Source: Anaerolineaceae bacterium (GTDB lineage: Bacteria > Chloroflexota > Anaerolineae > Anaerolineales > Anaerolineaceae). From it: a stretch of 64,000 bases of DNA. Shown in pieces: positions 44,351 to 51,860 of the stretch. Position 1 is the first letter of the stretch, and each line of letters opens with the position of its first letter. Location of the stretch: positions 124,001 to 188,000 of the forward strand of contig JAURZL010000018.1 in NCBI GenBank assembly GCA_030653365.1, in the 5' to 3' direction. The notes below the pieces were generated by a model. It ran no database searches. It was not told where the DNA came from and saw nothing but the letters and a program-made list of their open reading frames with translations. The position numbers and the translations under genes were made by a program.

Positions 44351-45502
44351 ATGAACAATTTATATTCCAAACCCATTTCAAGAAATACAGAATACTCAGG
44401 AATGAAACCCGTACTGAAAGTAGTTGGTATGGGTGGTGGTGGTTCAAATGCAATAAACCGCATGATTGAACTAGGTTTGAAAGGCGTGGATTTCATTGCG
44501 GTCAACACTGACGCCCAGGCCCTAAAATCCAGCCTAGCTCCAACAAAAATTCAAATTGGACCCTTAGCCACTCGTGGATTAGGAGCTGGTGGTAACCCAG
44601 AGGTTGGGTTTGAAGCAGCGAAAGAAAGTATCGAAGACCTATCCGATGCATTAAAAGGTGCAGATATGGTTTTCTTAACCGCAGGAATGGGTGGAGGAAC
44701 AGGTACTGGATCAATCGCAATTGCTGCTCAGGCAGCAAGAAATGTTGGTGCAGTAACGGTCGCAATCGTCACAACACCATTTAGTTTTGAAATGGGCAGA
44801 CGTCAAAGAAATGCTCAGGAAGGGCTTTCGAGATTACACCAACATGTAGACACCTTAATAACGATTCCAAATGATCGATTGCTTAAGATTGCACCTCGCG
44901 ACTTGCCTTTGGATATGGCTTTTCGTTTAGCGGACGACGTCCTCCGACAAGGCATTCAAGGTATTTCAGAATTAATTAACCAAACTGGTTACATCAATGT
45001 TGATTTTTCCCATATTCGTCAATTAATGAAGGCTGGCGGTGGCTCATTACTTTCGATTGGAATTGGAAAAGGAAAAGACAAAGCAAAACATGCGGTTCAC
45101 AATGCTTTGAACCATCCATTATTAGAGTCAGTTAATATTCAAAATGCCAGTGGAATCATTGCTAACTTTACTGCAGGTGAGGACCTTTCATTCATAGAAG
45201 TAACAGAGGCATTGACCCATCTTGGAGAACAAGCAAACAGTAATGCAGATATTATCCCCGGTTTGATCATGGATCCAAAATTAACTGATCGATGTGAAGT
45301 AATTTTGGTGATTACAGGTTTAGGTGCCACTCCTCTGGAGACTTCAATGTCTTCTGTGTCAAAACCAGAACATCAAGCACAATTTTCGACAAAGACCTCT
45401 CAAAAATATATTGATAAGCAATACAGAGAACCGGTAGAAGCAGTGGTCGCAGATGAAAATCTTGATATTCCAGCATTCTTAAGACGACGAAGATTTCAGT
45501 AA
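44351..45502 (+). CDS. ftsZ: Cell division protein FtsZ
   Basis: FtsZ is the tubulin-like GTPase of the division ring. The nucleotide-binding glycine motif [16 protein letters not shown] opens the domain, the tubulin signature is [14 protein letters not shown], and NTDAQAL and TIPNDRLL are conserved. The C-terminal tail ends in [13 protein letters not shown], the usual anchor-binding peptide followed by basic residues. Length is 383 residues. GAGGTGAAGC lies before the ATG. ftsA is not adjacent; two very small genes follow. Confidence 0.96.
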   Translation: MNNLYSKPISRNTEYSGMKPVLKVVGMGGGGSNAINRMIELGLKGVDFIAVNTDAQALKSSLAPTKIQIGPLATRGLGAGGNPEVGFEAAKESIEDLSDALKGADMVFLTAGMGGGTGTGSIAIAAQAARNVGAVTVAIVTTPFSFEMGRRQRNAQEGLSRLHQHVDTLITIPNDRLLKIAPRDLPLDMAFRLADDVLRQGIQGISELINQTGYINVDFSHIRQLMKAGGGSLLSIGIGKGKDKAKHAVHNALNHPLLESVNIQNASGIIANFTAGEDLSFIEVTEALTHLGEQANSNADIIPGLIMDPKLTDRCEVILVITGLGATPLETSMSSVSKPEHQAQFSTKTSQKYIDKQYREPVEAVVADENLDIPAFLRRRRFQ

Positions 45503-45513
45503 ACGAGGTACCG

Positions 45514-45717
45514 GTGAACGAAATTTATCAAAAAGTTTATCAGAAATATCCGGAAGTAGCTGGTAAGAAACCAGTTCAACATAGCCAGCCTGATGGACAA
45601 ACATTACTGGTTTTCAAAGGGGAGGGAAAATCATCCAACGGGATTAAGATCCCACGAGTGATTAGAGTGTTGATCGATCAAAATGGAAAAATCATCAAAA
45701 TGAGTTCATCAAAATAG
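45514..45717 (+). CDS. Small uncharacterised protein (67 residues)
   Basis: This is a short soluble protein of unknown function. It starts at GTG 45514 behind CGAGG, 11 bases after ftsZ, so it is probably co-transcribed. Sequence: a charged N-terminal helix (EIYQKVYQKYPEVAGKKP) and a beta-rich remainder (QTLLVFKGEG, RVIRVLIDQNGKIIKMSSS). No cysteine, signal or membrane segment. The ribosome site and tight spacing support it as real. Confidence 0.6.
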   Translation: MNEIYQKVYQKYPEVAGKKPVQHSQPDGQTLLVFKGEGKSSNGIKIPRVIRVLIDQNGKIIKMSSSK

Positions 45718-45733
45718 ATTTTTGGAGATAATT

Positions 45734-45949
45734 ATGAAAGCGTTAATCTTAGATACTGAAATTATTTTTTGGGACACTTTAATTCCTCTCATGAAACAAT
45801 CAAAAATCATTCAATGGTTTATCCGGATTGGTTATCCATTTGTTGAAGGATTAAATTTTATTCAAATTGTAAAAACTTTGTCAATAACCTGTATTAGTGG
45901 ATTTGCTTTAGGTTGGCTGGCTTTCTTTACATATCATTTATCAAAATAA
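45734..45949 (+). CDS. Small membrane protein (71 residues)
   Basis: The protein is unknown. It starts at ATG 45734 with TTTGGAG upstream. One clear membrane helix lies near the C-terminus (TLSITCISGFALGWLAFF), and an amphipathic N-terminal half contains IIFWDTLIPLMKQSK. It follows the 67-residue gene by 16 bases and ends at a strong terminator, closing the ftsZ transcript. Confidence 0.6.
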   Translation: MKALILDTEIIFWDTLIPLMKQSKIIQWFIRIGYPFVEGLNFIQIVKTLSITCISGFALGWLAFFTYHLSK

Positions 45950-45973
45950 AAATCAATTCAACCCATTTTCCAA

Positions 45974-46004
45974 TCTCACTTTGTCAAAAGTGGGATTTTT
46001 TTTT
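45974..46004 (+). terminator. Terminator of the ftsZ transcript
   Basis: TCTCACTTT / AAAGTGGGA (45974-45982 with 45987-45995, two wobble or near-perfect positions) with loop GTCA, followed by nine T. Confidence 0.8.
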
Positions 46005-46076
46005 ATTTCTACAGGGTCATTTTTCTTTCCATGCTAAAATAAATTGTCTAGAAAAAAATTTTTTGGCAAAAATCAA

Positions 46077-46730
46077 ATGCAGAAATTTTTAAGAATTCTT
46101 ATTATCATTTTTTTATTCTTCATTTGCCTGCTATTGGGTGCAAAATGGGCAGATATTACTTTAATTGGAAATGAAAATATTGTAATCAACCCTGATTCTC
46201 AGGAGAATGATCAAAATAAATTTTTAATTTTTGTGGTTGACCAATTTGACAAGAAAAATCCTGAGCTTTTATCTGTCTGGTCAGTTGTGATTTATTATCA
46301 GGATGCGAAGGGAATAACATTGATACCAATTTCAGTAGAAAAAGATGAGACTTTAAAAGAGATTAAACGATCTTTTGTCATAACTACTGATAAAGACCTC
46401 CATGTTAAAACCATTAAATATATGAACACAAAATATAAATCAAAATGGGATACCTATCTAATCCTGGATAATTTTTCAGTGAACTATTTACTTGGTTGGA
46501 TAACCAATAATGCTTTTGAGGTTGTTTCTACAGAACCGTCTGATGGTTATTCTCATATAGAAAATATGTGTAACATAATTTCTGAAAATAAATTGAGTTC
46601 TATTGATACGCTTGATTGGCCTTTGATTACTCCAGACCATTTAAAAACCAATCTATCAATTGAAAGTATAAGGGATCTGTGGGAAAATTTATTAGGTGAA
46701 GAACAAATTTTATGTGAAGTAATTAGGTAA
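46077..46730 (+). CDS. Membrane-anchored protein resembling a degenerate LCP (LytR-CpsA-Psr) domain
   Basis: One N-terminal membrane helix (FLRILIIIFLFFICLLLGA) is followed by an outer domain of about 190 residues. The order of segments FLIFVVDQFD, WSVVIYYQDAKGITLIPISV, and DTYLILDNFSVNYLLGWI follows LCP proteins, which attach glycopolymers to peptidoglycan. However, the arginines and acidic residues of an LCP active site (usual R-S-D and P-R-D) are not seen, so activity is doubtful. An upstream TTG at 46044 would add 11 residues, but TGCTAAAAT (46032-46040) just before it looks like a -10 box. The LCP link is inference. Confidence 0.5.
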   Translation: MQKFLRILIIIFLFFICLLLGAKWADITLIGNENIVINPDSQENDQNKFLIFVVDQFDKKNPELLSVWSVVIYYQDAKGITLIPISVEKDETLKEIKRSFVITTDKDLHVKTIKYMNTKYKSKWDTYLILDNFSVNYLLGWITNNAFEVVSTEPSDGYSHIENMCNIISENKLSSIDTLDWPLITPDHLKTNLSIESIRDLWENLLGEEQILCEVIR

Positions 46731-46797
46731 AGATAGCTTTCGATAAACGAATAGAATTTACAACGAATAGAATTTACTTATTCTGATTACGGCTGCA

Positions 46798-46806
46798 TGA
46801 TATAAT
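46798..46806 (+). promoter_or_regulatory. Extended -10 promoter of the FKBP gene
   Basis: TGATATAAT (TGn plus perfect TATAAT) lies 34 bases before ATG 46841. No matching -35 is evident. Confidence 0.45.
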
Positions 46807-46840
46807 TTAATGATCTGAACGATTAGATTAAATTTTTTTT

Positions 46841-47446
46841 ATGGAGAATAAATTGAACACAGAAAACAAACCGATCATGATTGAAGACAATCTTGTTGTT
46901 ACAATGGATTATGAACTAAGTATTGAAGGTGAAGTAGTTGACTCTTCTGATGAAAACGAGCCAATTATTTTTCTTCAGGGTACTGGACAGATCATTCCTG
47001 GTCTAGAAAAATCTATCTATGGATTAAAAGTTGGCGATAAAAAATTAATAATAGTCCAACCAAAAGATGGATATGGTGAGATTGATCCCGAATCGATTGT
47101 AGAGGTACCCAAAGATGAATTTCCAGATGATTTTCCTCTTGAGCTAGGCGTAGAAATCACAGTTCATACTGATAATGAAGAAGAAGAAGTCGAAGAGGAA
47201 GACGTTGAACTGGATGACGACGATGATGATGAAGAAGAAATGGAAGCAACGATTGTTGCGATCAATGAAAAAACAGTCACACTAGACTTTAATCATCCCC
47301 TTGCTGGAAAGGTTTTGACTTTTTCAGTGAACATTCTTGATGTTCGAGAAGCAACTCCGGAAGAATTGGAACACGGCCATGCGCATGGAGATGATTCAGA
47401 GTTTTATTTTGAAGATGAAGATTTCGATGAAGTGGATGAGGATTAA
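46841..47446 (+). CDS. FKBP-type peptidyl-prolyl isomerase (SlyD-like) with acidic and His-containing regions
   Basis: This is a cytoplasmic foldase. The FKBP part is seen in VVTMDYELSIEGEVVDSS, IIFLQGTGQIIPGLEKSIYG and VQPKDGYGEIDPESIVEV, and the insert-in-flap segment follows as in SlyD. An acidic run rich in Glu and Asp (about residues 105-130) interrupts the insert. The C-terminus has HGHAHGDD, a possible metal site. ATG 46841 has no ribosome site of its own; TTG 46853 has GGAG 6 bases upstream and may be the true start (4 residues shorter). A strong terminator follows. Confidence 0.87.
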   Translation: MENKLNTENKPIMIEDNLVVTMDYELSIEGEVVDSSDENEPIIFLQGTGQIIPGLEKSIYGLKVGDKKLIIVQPKDGYGEIDPESIVEVPKDEFPDDFPLELGVEITVHTDNEEEEVEEEDVELDDDDDDEEEMEATIVAINEKTVTLDFNHPLAGKVLTFSVNILDVREATPEELEHGHAHGDDSEFYFEDEDFDEVDED

Positions 47447-47471
47447 TCCTCCAAATCACCAGAAGAATTCA

Positions 47472-47502
47472 GTAGACCCTCAGATTGAGGGTCTACCTTT
47501 TT
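47472..47502 (+). terminator. Terminator after the FKBP gene
   Basis: An 11-bp perfect stem GTAGACCCTCA / TGAGGGTCTAC (47472-47482 with 47486-47496), loop GAT, then CTTTTTT. It overlaps the 3' end of the convergent peroxiredoxin gene. Confidence 0.88.
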
Positions 47503-48250
47503 TCCTATTCGTTTTTAAAATTTCCTCTAATTTATCAACTTGATAATCAACAATGATCTGATCTTTTACCTTAATTGTTGGTGTGACCAAATTTCCATCT
47601 GCCCAATTCCGTACTAGTTTTGCAGCTTTTGGATAACGATTAACATCAACCTCACTATAATCAATTTTATTCTCAGTCAGCCATTCTCTCGCTTTTTTAC
47701 AGTCTGGGCACCATGAAGTGCAAAATAAGACAACATCTTTTTTAAGAATGTTATCAATTTCATCGTCATTTTCCATTAAATATACTAAATCTGGTTCTAA
47801 TTCCGAAATTAAATCAAGCAAAACATCGTTTTCTGGTTGTTCATCAATATCATGTATATCGATATATCGGATAATTCCATTTTTATCGATTAAGAAAATT
47901 GCCCTCTCACTACGTCCATCATCTTTCATAACACCATATAGGTTTGCAATTTCACCATGTGGCCAAAAATCACTCAATAAAGGATAATTTACTCCACCAA
48001 GGCTGGTCGCCCAAGCTTCTAGACATGGAATGTGATCTACGCTGATACCCAGAACCTGGGTATTTAATCCCTCGAATGCTGCTCGATTAGCTTCATAACT
48101 TGGGATTTGATTAGATCATATATTTGTAAAAGCTAGTGGGAAAAAAGCTAAAACAACATTCTTTCCAAGATATTTGGACAAGCAAACTGAGCCATTAAAT
48201 GTTGCAGGTAAACAAAAATCAGGTGCTTTATCACCAATTCTTAATTTCAT
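47480..48250 (-). CDS. Peroxiredoxin-glutaredoxin fusion, probable selenoprotein (in-frame UGA as Sec45)
   Basis: Reading from ATG 48250, the frame gives an AhpC/TSA peroxiredoxin (LRIGDKAPDFCLPATF, VVLAFFPLAFTNI), then UGA at 48118-48116, then SNQIPSYEANRAAFEGLN, VLGISVDHIPCLEAWA and YPLLSDFWPHGEIANLYG in the same frame. The UGA falls at the peroxidatic cysteine (TxxC read as TxxU). The C-terminal part (about residues 165-256) is glutaredoxin-like, with FCTSWCPDCKKA. UGA is an ordinary stop in neighbouring genes, and no frameshift is needed. I therefore read one 256-residue selenoprotein. A gene finder would report only the part from 47977. The family is certain; Sec decoding is inferred. 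Confidence 0.82.
48066..48118 (-). promoter_or_regulatory. Candidate bacterial SECIS hairpin following the in-frame UGA
   Basis: Downstream of UGA the coding strand can fold AATCCC / GGGATT (48107-48102 with 48071-48066), with GAAGCT against AGCaTTC above it and the apical loop AATCGAGC starting 28 nt after the UGA. Position and a guanine-containing loop agree with bacterial SECIS elements; the middle of the stem is not fully paired. Confidence 0.5.
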
Positions 48251-48356
48251 AATCAATACCTTTATAAAGTTTTGTATTTAGGTGAAGATAGCCTAATTCT
48301 ACCGTATAATATTCTCAAATAAAATTTAAAAATCGATTCAAACCAAAAATGGAAGT

Positions 48357-49883
48357 ATGATTATTATAAACTCCCCACCAAAAATTCTCCTTATAATATT
48401 TTTTATCTCTTTGTTATTGGGGAGCTGTTCAATAACAAAAAATCCACAAGAATTATTGGTAGATACACCTTTAGAAAGCCAACCATTAATCACTGTCACA
48501 CCAGTACTTTTGCCAGTGAATACTCCTACAAATGAACAAATTCCAACTTCACAACCAGTCAATGTTGAAACGGAATTTGATCTACCTGATTACAAAATTA
48601 AAGTAAGTTTTAATTATGGAAATCAAACTGCAAACATAAATGAAACCATAAGATTCTTCAATACCTCCACACAACCATTAAATCAATTATTATTGGCTTG
48701 CGACACTTTACGCTACCCAGGATCATTTGTTCTGAAAAAAATTATCATCAATAATGCCACTGAAATAGACATTGAACCTGAGAAATTTTTCCTGACAATA
48801 CCCTTACCTGAACCTCTCTTGCCTGGTGAAGAAATTAATATTGAAATTGATTATCTGCTGAAAGTGCCACCAATTCCACCGCCAGCTGACGACCGAAAAC
48901 CTGGAATTTTTGGTTACTCTACACTTCAAACTAATTTTGTTGATTGGTATCCTTTCATCCCACCTTTGTCAGAAAATGGTGAATGGGTTCTTCATGAGCC
49001 GTGGTTCTATGGGGAATATTTGGTTTATGATTTAGCAAATTTTCATGTAGAAATCGAACTCCTGAATACCCCGCTAGGTTCGACAATTGCAGCCAGCACA
49101 CTGCCTACAATCCTGGAAGAAAACCGATTTATTTATGAATCCTTCGGAGCAAGAAATTTTGTTTGGTCTATGAGCCCATCTTTTATTGTTGAATCTCTTG
49201 AAATGGAAGGTATTACAATTACAACCCACACATTTCCTTTCCATCAAAAAGCCGGATCACATGTGTTACAGGAATCTGCTAAAGCAATAGATCTTTATTC
49301 ACGTCTTTTTTCTCCATATCCAAGAGAAAATTTAACAATCGTGGAAGCAGATTTTTTGGATGGAATGGAATATGATGGATTATTTTTTCTAAGTCGTGGA
49401 TTTTATAACCTTTTTGATAATACACCTCAGAATTATTTAACTGCAATTGCTGTGCATGAAACAGCTCATCAGTGGTGGTATGCAGCCATTGCCAATGACC
49501 AGGCTTTAGAACCATGGCTGGATGAAGCCTTGTGCACATATAGTGAATTATTATTTTATGAAGAATATTATCCTGAGTTAGTCAACTGGTGGTGGGAATA
49601 TCGGGTTAATTTTTATCAACCGGAAGGATTTATTAATAAATCCATATATGATTATCAAGGGTTTATACCGTATCGAAATGCAACATATCTTCAAGGAGCA
49701 AAATTTCTTCAGAATCTAAGAGATGACCTTGGAGATGAGGTGTTTTTCGATTTTCTTAGTGAATATGCCAGATCTCAAAATAATAAAATTTCGAATGAAA
49801 GCAACTTCTTTCAGATTTTAGGAAATTATACGAATCAAGATGTAAAAAAGAATTACCCGCAATATTTTTCCTTGGTTCAGTAA
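48357..49883 (+). CDS. Lipoprotein M1-family-like metallopeptidase
   Basis: The signal peptide ILLIIFFISLLLGSC ends in a lipobox, then comes a Thr/Pro-rich linker. An aminopeptidase N-like beta domain follows, and the catalytic domain has the zinc site HETAHQWWYAAI with the downstream Glu in EPWLDEALCTY. The GAMEN-like substrate motif appears as GMEYDG. At 508 residues it lacks the long C-terminal helical domain of large M1 enzymes. It should be anchored outside the cell and digest peptides. It is divergent from the peroxiredoxin gene; TATAAT at 48305-48310 may be its -10 box. GGAAG precedes ATG 48357. Confidence 0.87.
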   Translation: MIIINSPPKILLIIFFISLLLGSCSITKNPQELLVDTPLESQPLITVTPVLLPVNTPTNEQIPTSQPVNVETEFDLPDYKIKVSFNYGNQTANINETIRFFNTSTQPLNQLLLACDTLRYPGSFVLKKIIINNATEIDIEPEKFFLTIPLPEPLLPGEEINIEIDYLLKVPPIPPPADDRKPGIFGYSTLQTNFVDWYPFIPPLSENGEWVLHEPWFYGEYLVYDLANFHVEIELLNTPLGSTIAASTLPTILEENRFIYESFGARNFVWSMSPSFIVESLEMEGITITTHTFPFHQKAGSHVLQESAKAIDLYSRLFSPYPRENLTIVEADFLDGMEYDGLFFLSRGFYNLFDNTPQNYLTAIAVHETAHQWWYAAIANDQALEPWLDEALCTYSELLFYEEYYPELVNWWWEYRVNFYQPEGFINKSIYDYQGFIPYRNATYLQGAKFLQNLRDDLGDEVFFDFLSEYARSQNNKISNESNFFQILGNYTNQDVKKNYPQYFSLVQ

Positions 49884-49903
49884 ACTTTAGATAAATAATG
49901 ATA

Positions 49904-49946
49904 AGCAAATATTGAGTTTGATTCATTTGCTGATATTTGTTTTTTT
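49904..49946 (+). terminator. Probable terminator after the M1-like peptidase gene
   Basis: CAAATAT (49906-49912) can pair with ATATTTG (49933-49939), followed by seven T. An alternative pairing GCAAAT / ATTTGC overlaps it. The stem is AT-rich, so strength is uncertain. Confidence 0.5.
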
Positions 49947-49985
49947 CTGTATACTTTAATCAACAATTTTTTTATGGGAGGTCTA

Positions 49986-50390
49986 ATGGCAAAAATCTTA
50001 GATATTGAAGGTATTGGTCCGAAATACGCCGAATTGCTTGCAAAAGAAGGAATTAAGACAGTAGAAGGCTTACTAAAAGCTGGTTCGAAAGCTAAGGATC
50101 GGAAAAAGATTTCTGATGCACTTCAAATTTCAGAAAAGCTCATTCTTGAATGGGTAAATCATGCTGATCTTTTTCGAGTGAAAGGCATCGGTGAAGAATA
50201 TTCAGATTTACTAGAAGAAGCAGGGGTTGATACCGTTCCAGAATTAGCACAAAGGAACCCTGTAAATTTATTAGAGAAAATGCAAGAAGCCAATGGACAA
50301 AAAAAACTGGTACGCAGATTACCAGTATTATCTCAGGTTGAATCCTGGGTAAAACAAGCGAAGTCACTACCCAGAGTAATTGATTATTAG
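49986..50390 (+). CDS. Helix-hairpin-helix protein (DUF4332-like)
   Basis: The protein has 134 residues with two helix-hairpin-helix units, DIEGIGPKYAELLAKEGI and VKGIGEEYSDLLEEAGVDTV, typical of DUF4332 proteins that are thought to bind nucleic acid non-specifically. No catalytic domain. GGGAGG lies 4 bases before ATG 49986. A strong hairpin follows the stop. The next gene encodes a membrane-anchored protein with the same kind of motif. Confidence 0.82.
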   Translation: MAKILDIEGIGPKYAELLAKEGIKTVEGLLKAGSKAKDRKKISDALQISEKLILEWVNHADLFRVKGIGEEYSDLLEEAGVDTVPELAQRNPVNLLEKMQEANGQKKLVRRLPVLSQVESWVKQAKSLPRVIDY

Positions 50391-50396
50391 AAACGT

Positions 50397-50433
50397 GTAA
50401 AACCGTGGCTCTCAAACGTCACGGTTTTACTTT
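50397..50433 (+). terminator. Stem-loop after the helix-hairpin-helix gene
   Basis: An 11-bp perfect stem GTAAAACCGTG / CACGGTTTTAC (50397-50407 with 50420-50430) with a 12-nt loop. Only three T follow, so it may act as a partial terminator or a stabilising 3' hairpin. It ends 18 bases before the next start codon. Confidence 0.6.
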
Positions 50434-50448
50434 GAAAGATATCTCTTT

Positions 50449-50856
50449 ATGATTAACCAGAAAAATTCAAAAATATTTTTATGGATCGGTATTTTGTTTG
50501 GGATAACATCTTCTTTTTTGTATATTATTTTTTTACTTAGAGATGATAAAAAAGATATAGGGTCCGCATTTATCAGTAAATATATAAATATTCCCCAGGA
50601 TAATAAACCTGAAGAAACAATCAAGCAAGAAAATAAAGTGATCAAATCAAAAATAATTAGAAAAGATAATCTGAAAACCATTAACGGAATAGGTCCAGCC
50701 ATCGAATTGCTTTTAAACGAAAATGGTATTTTTTCTTTCGATGATTTAAGTGCGATGAGGATTGAAGATTTAAAGAATATCCTGCTCACCAAAAATTTTC
50801 GCCTGGCAGATCCAAGCACCTGGATTGAACAAGCAATTCAATTGTCGAAAAAATAG
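50449..50856 (+). CDS. Membrane-anchored helix-hairpin-helix protein
   Basis: One N-terminal membrane helix (IFLWIGILFGITSSFLYIIFLL), a charged linker, then a helix-hairpin-helix domain: LKTINGIGPAIELLLNENGI, ILLTKNFRLADPSTWIEQA. The domain resembles the DUF4332/RadC-like HhH found in the gene upstream. The arrangement would hold a nucleic-acid-binding domain at the membrane on the cytoplasmic side, a possible tether (inference). GAAAGATATC is the only weak upstream ribosome signal. Confidence 0.72.
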   Translation: MINQKNSKIFLWIGILFGITSSFLYIIFLLRDDKKDIGSAFISKYINIPQDNKPEETIKQENKVIKSKIIRKDNLKTINGIGPAIELLLNENGIFSFDDLSAMRIEDLKNILLTKNFRLADPSTWIEQAIQLSKK

Positions 50857-50883
50857 ACCGTATCATTTTTTTGTTCAAAAGAA

Positions 50884-50970
50884 AGTATCTTTTCAATAAT
50901 ATGCGGTCTTGGAATTATAGACAGTCACACCCACCAAAAAGCCGCTATCTCCGGTTTATTGAGATGATAT
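50884..50970 (+). repeat. Dispersed intergenic repeat, copy 4
   Basis: It shares AGTATCTTTTCAATAAT with copy 7, ACACCCACCAAAAAGCC in the centre and TCCGGTTTATTGAGATGATA at its end. GCGG (50903-50906) can pair with CCGC (50942-50945), where copy 1 has GTCAGG with CCTGAC, which looks like covariation. It lies 60 nt upstream of the promoter of the RNA at 51066, with TATAAAAT at 50990-50997. Confidence 0.7.
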
Positions 50971-51030
50971 GGTCGATAAAATTTTTCCATATAAAATAGT
51001 CTGAGATTTTCTTAAAATTTGTAGAAGTTA

Positions 51031-51059
51031 TTGACTCGTCTATACAAATCCTCTATAAT
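51031..51059 (+). promoter_or_regulatory. Near-consensus promoter of the structured RNA
   Basis: TTGACT (51031-51036), an exact 17-nt spacer and perfect TATAAT (51054-51059) predict a start at about 51066, precisely at the base of the RNA's terminal helix. It is the best promoter seen in the window. Confidence 0.82.
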
Positions 51060-51065
51060 GGAATT

Positions 51066-51280
51066 GCAGGGAGCTCTGAGAAATTGAATTAGCCCCTTTG
51101 CCTTAAAAACTAAGTCATAAGTTTGTAGTACCATGAGAGAAATTCTCGGCTTAGGTGAAACAAACGATTTAGGAAAAGCTTCTAAGTAATAGGACGTAAG
51201 ACTTTCAAGAAGTTAGAGAAAGCTGGGTACTTAGAAAAGGGTAAAGAATAGCTAAAATTAGGTTACTTAGAGCCCCTGTT
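51066..51280 (+). ncRNA. Structured non-coding RNA of about 215 nt, class unknown
   Basis: There is no open reading frame of note. The two ends pair: CAGGG (51067-51071) with CCCTG (51274-51278) and, after one bulged A, GCTCTGAG (51073-51080) with CTTAGAGC (51266-51273). Inside come TTAGC/GCTAA (51089-51093, 51251-51255), CTTTGCC/GGTAAAG (51096-51102, 51240-51246) and CTAAGT/ACTTAG (51110-51115, 51229-51234), then two arms: GTTTGT/ACAAAC (51121-51126, 51160-51165) capped by GAGA/TCTC, and AGCTTCTAA against TTAGAGAAAGCT (51177-51185, 51213-51224). The 3' end overlaps the last codons of hpt in antisense. I see no tmRNA, RNase P or SRP motifs. A 6S-like RNA is possible. Confidence 0.7.
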
Positions 51281-51860
51281 TCAATTTAAATGAGTTGTTT
51301 ACCGAATGTAGCACTTCAGCCTTGATAACTCCTACATAAGGTAAATTTCTAAATTTTTCATTGAAATCCAAACCATACCCCACTATGAATTTATCCGGAA
51401 GATCAAACCCTTTATATCGAATTGGAATTTCGATCAATCGATGCGACGGTTTATTAAATAATGTGCAAACCTCCAGGCTCGCAGGCAACCTTTCTCGTAA
51501 ATTCCGTAATAAATAATTGAGTGTCAAGCCAGTATCGATAACATCTTCGATAAATAAAACATGCCTGCCTTCGATCGGAATATCTAAATCTTTTACCAAT
51601 CGAACTACTCCACGATTTCTTGCATCTGTACTATAGTTACTGATTGCCAGAAAGTCGACATCACAACTAATTTCAATTTTTCTCAACAAATCAGCCATGA
51701 AAATAAAAACACCCTTTAAAACACCAATAAAAATTGGATTCTTGCCTTGATAATCAATATTAATCAACTTTGCGAGTTCAAGGACACAATTATCGATCTG
51801 ATCATCCGTATATAAAATTTGACTTATAACATCATTATGTCCAAAATTTTCACTGCCCAT
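51267..51860 (-). CDS. hpt: Hypoxanthine phosphoribosyltransferase
   Basis: Hpt salvages hypoxanthine and guanine with PRPP. The PRPP loop is VLFIEDVIDTGLTLNYLL, and PIFIGVLKGVFIFMADLLR and VVRLVKDLDIPIEGRHVL are typical of the bacterial HPRT family. ATG 51860 overlaps the preceding stop (TGATG), with GAGGTG upstream. Length is about 197 residues. Its 3' end is overlapped in antisense by the structured RNA from the other strand. Confidence 0.94.
   Translation of the reverse strand: MGSENFGHNDVISQILYTDDQIDNCVLELAKLINIDYQGKNPIFIGVLKGVFIFMADLLRKIEISCDVDFLAISNYSTDARNRGVVRLVKDLDIPIEGRHVLFIEDVIDTGLTLNYLLRNLRERLPASLEVCTLFNKPSHRLIEIPIRYKGFDLPDKFIVGYGLDFNEKFRNLPYVGVIKAEVLHSVNNSFKLKQGL

Noticed and set aside
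46044-46076. TTG 46044 as start of the LCP-like gene
   Set aside because: It sits 4 bases after a likely extended -10 box and has no ribosome site. ATG 46077 is preferred, though also without a clear site.
47480-47977. Reading the glutaredoxin part and the last third of the peroxiredoxin as a separate, truncated gene starting at 47977
   Set aside because: The upstream 273 bases continue the same frame with strong peroxiredoxin homology, and the only interruption is the UGA at the active-site position.
51066-51280. tmRNA, RNase P RNA or SRP RNA identity for the structured RNA
   Set aside because: There is no tRNA-like end or tag frame, no GAGGAAAGTCC or ACAGAA-type RNase P segment and no GGAAG SRP loop.
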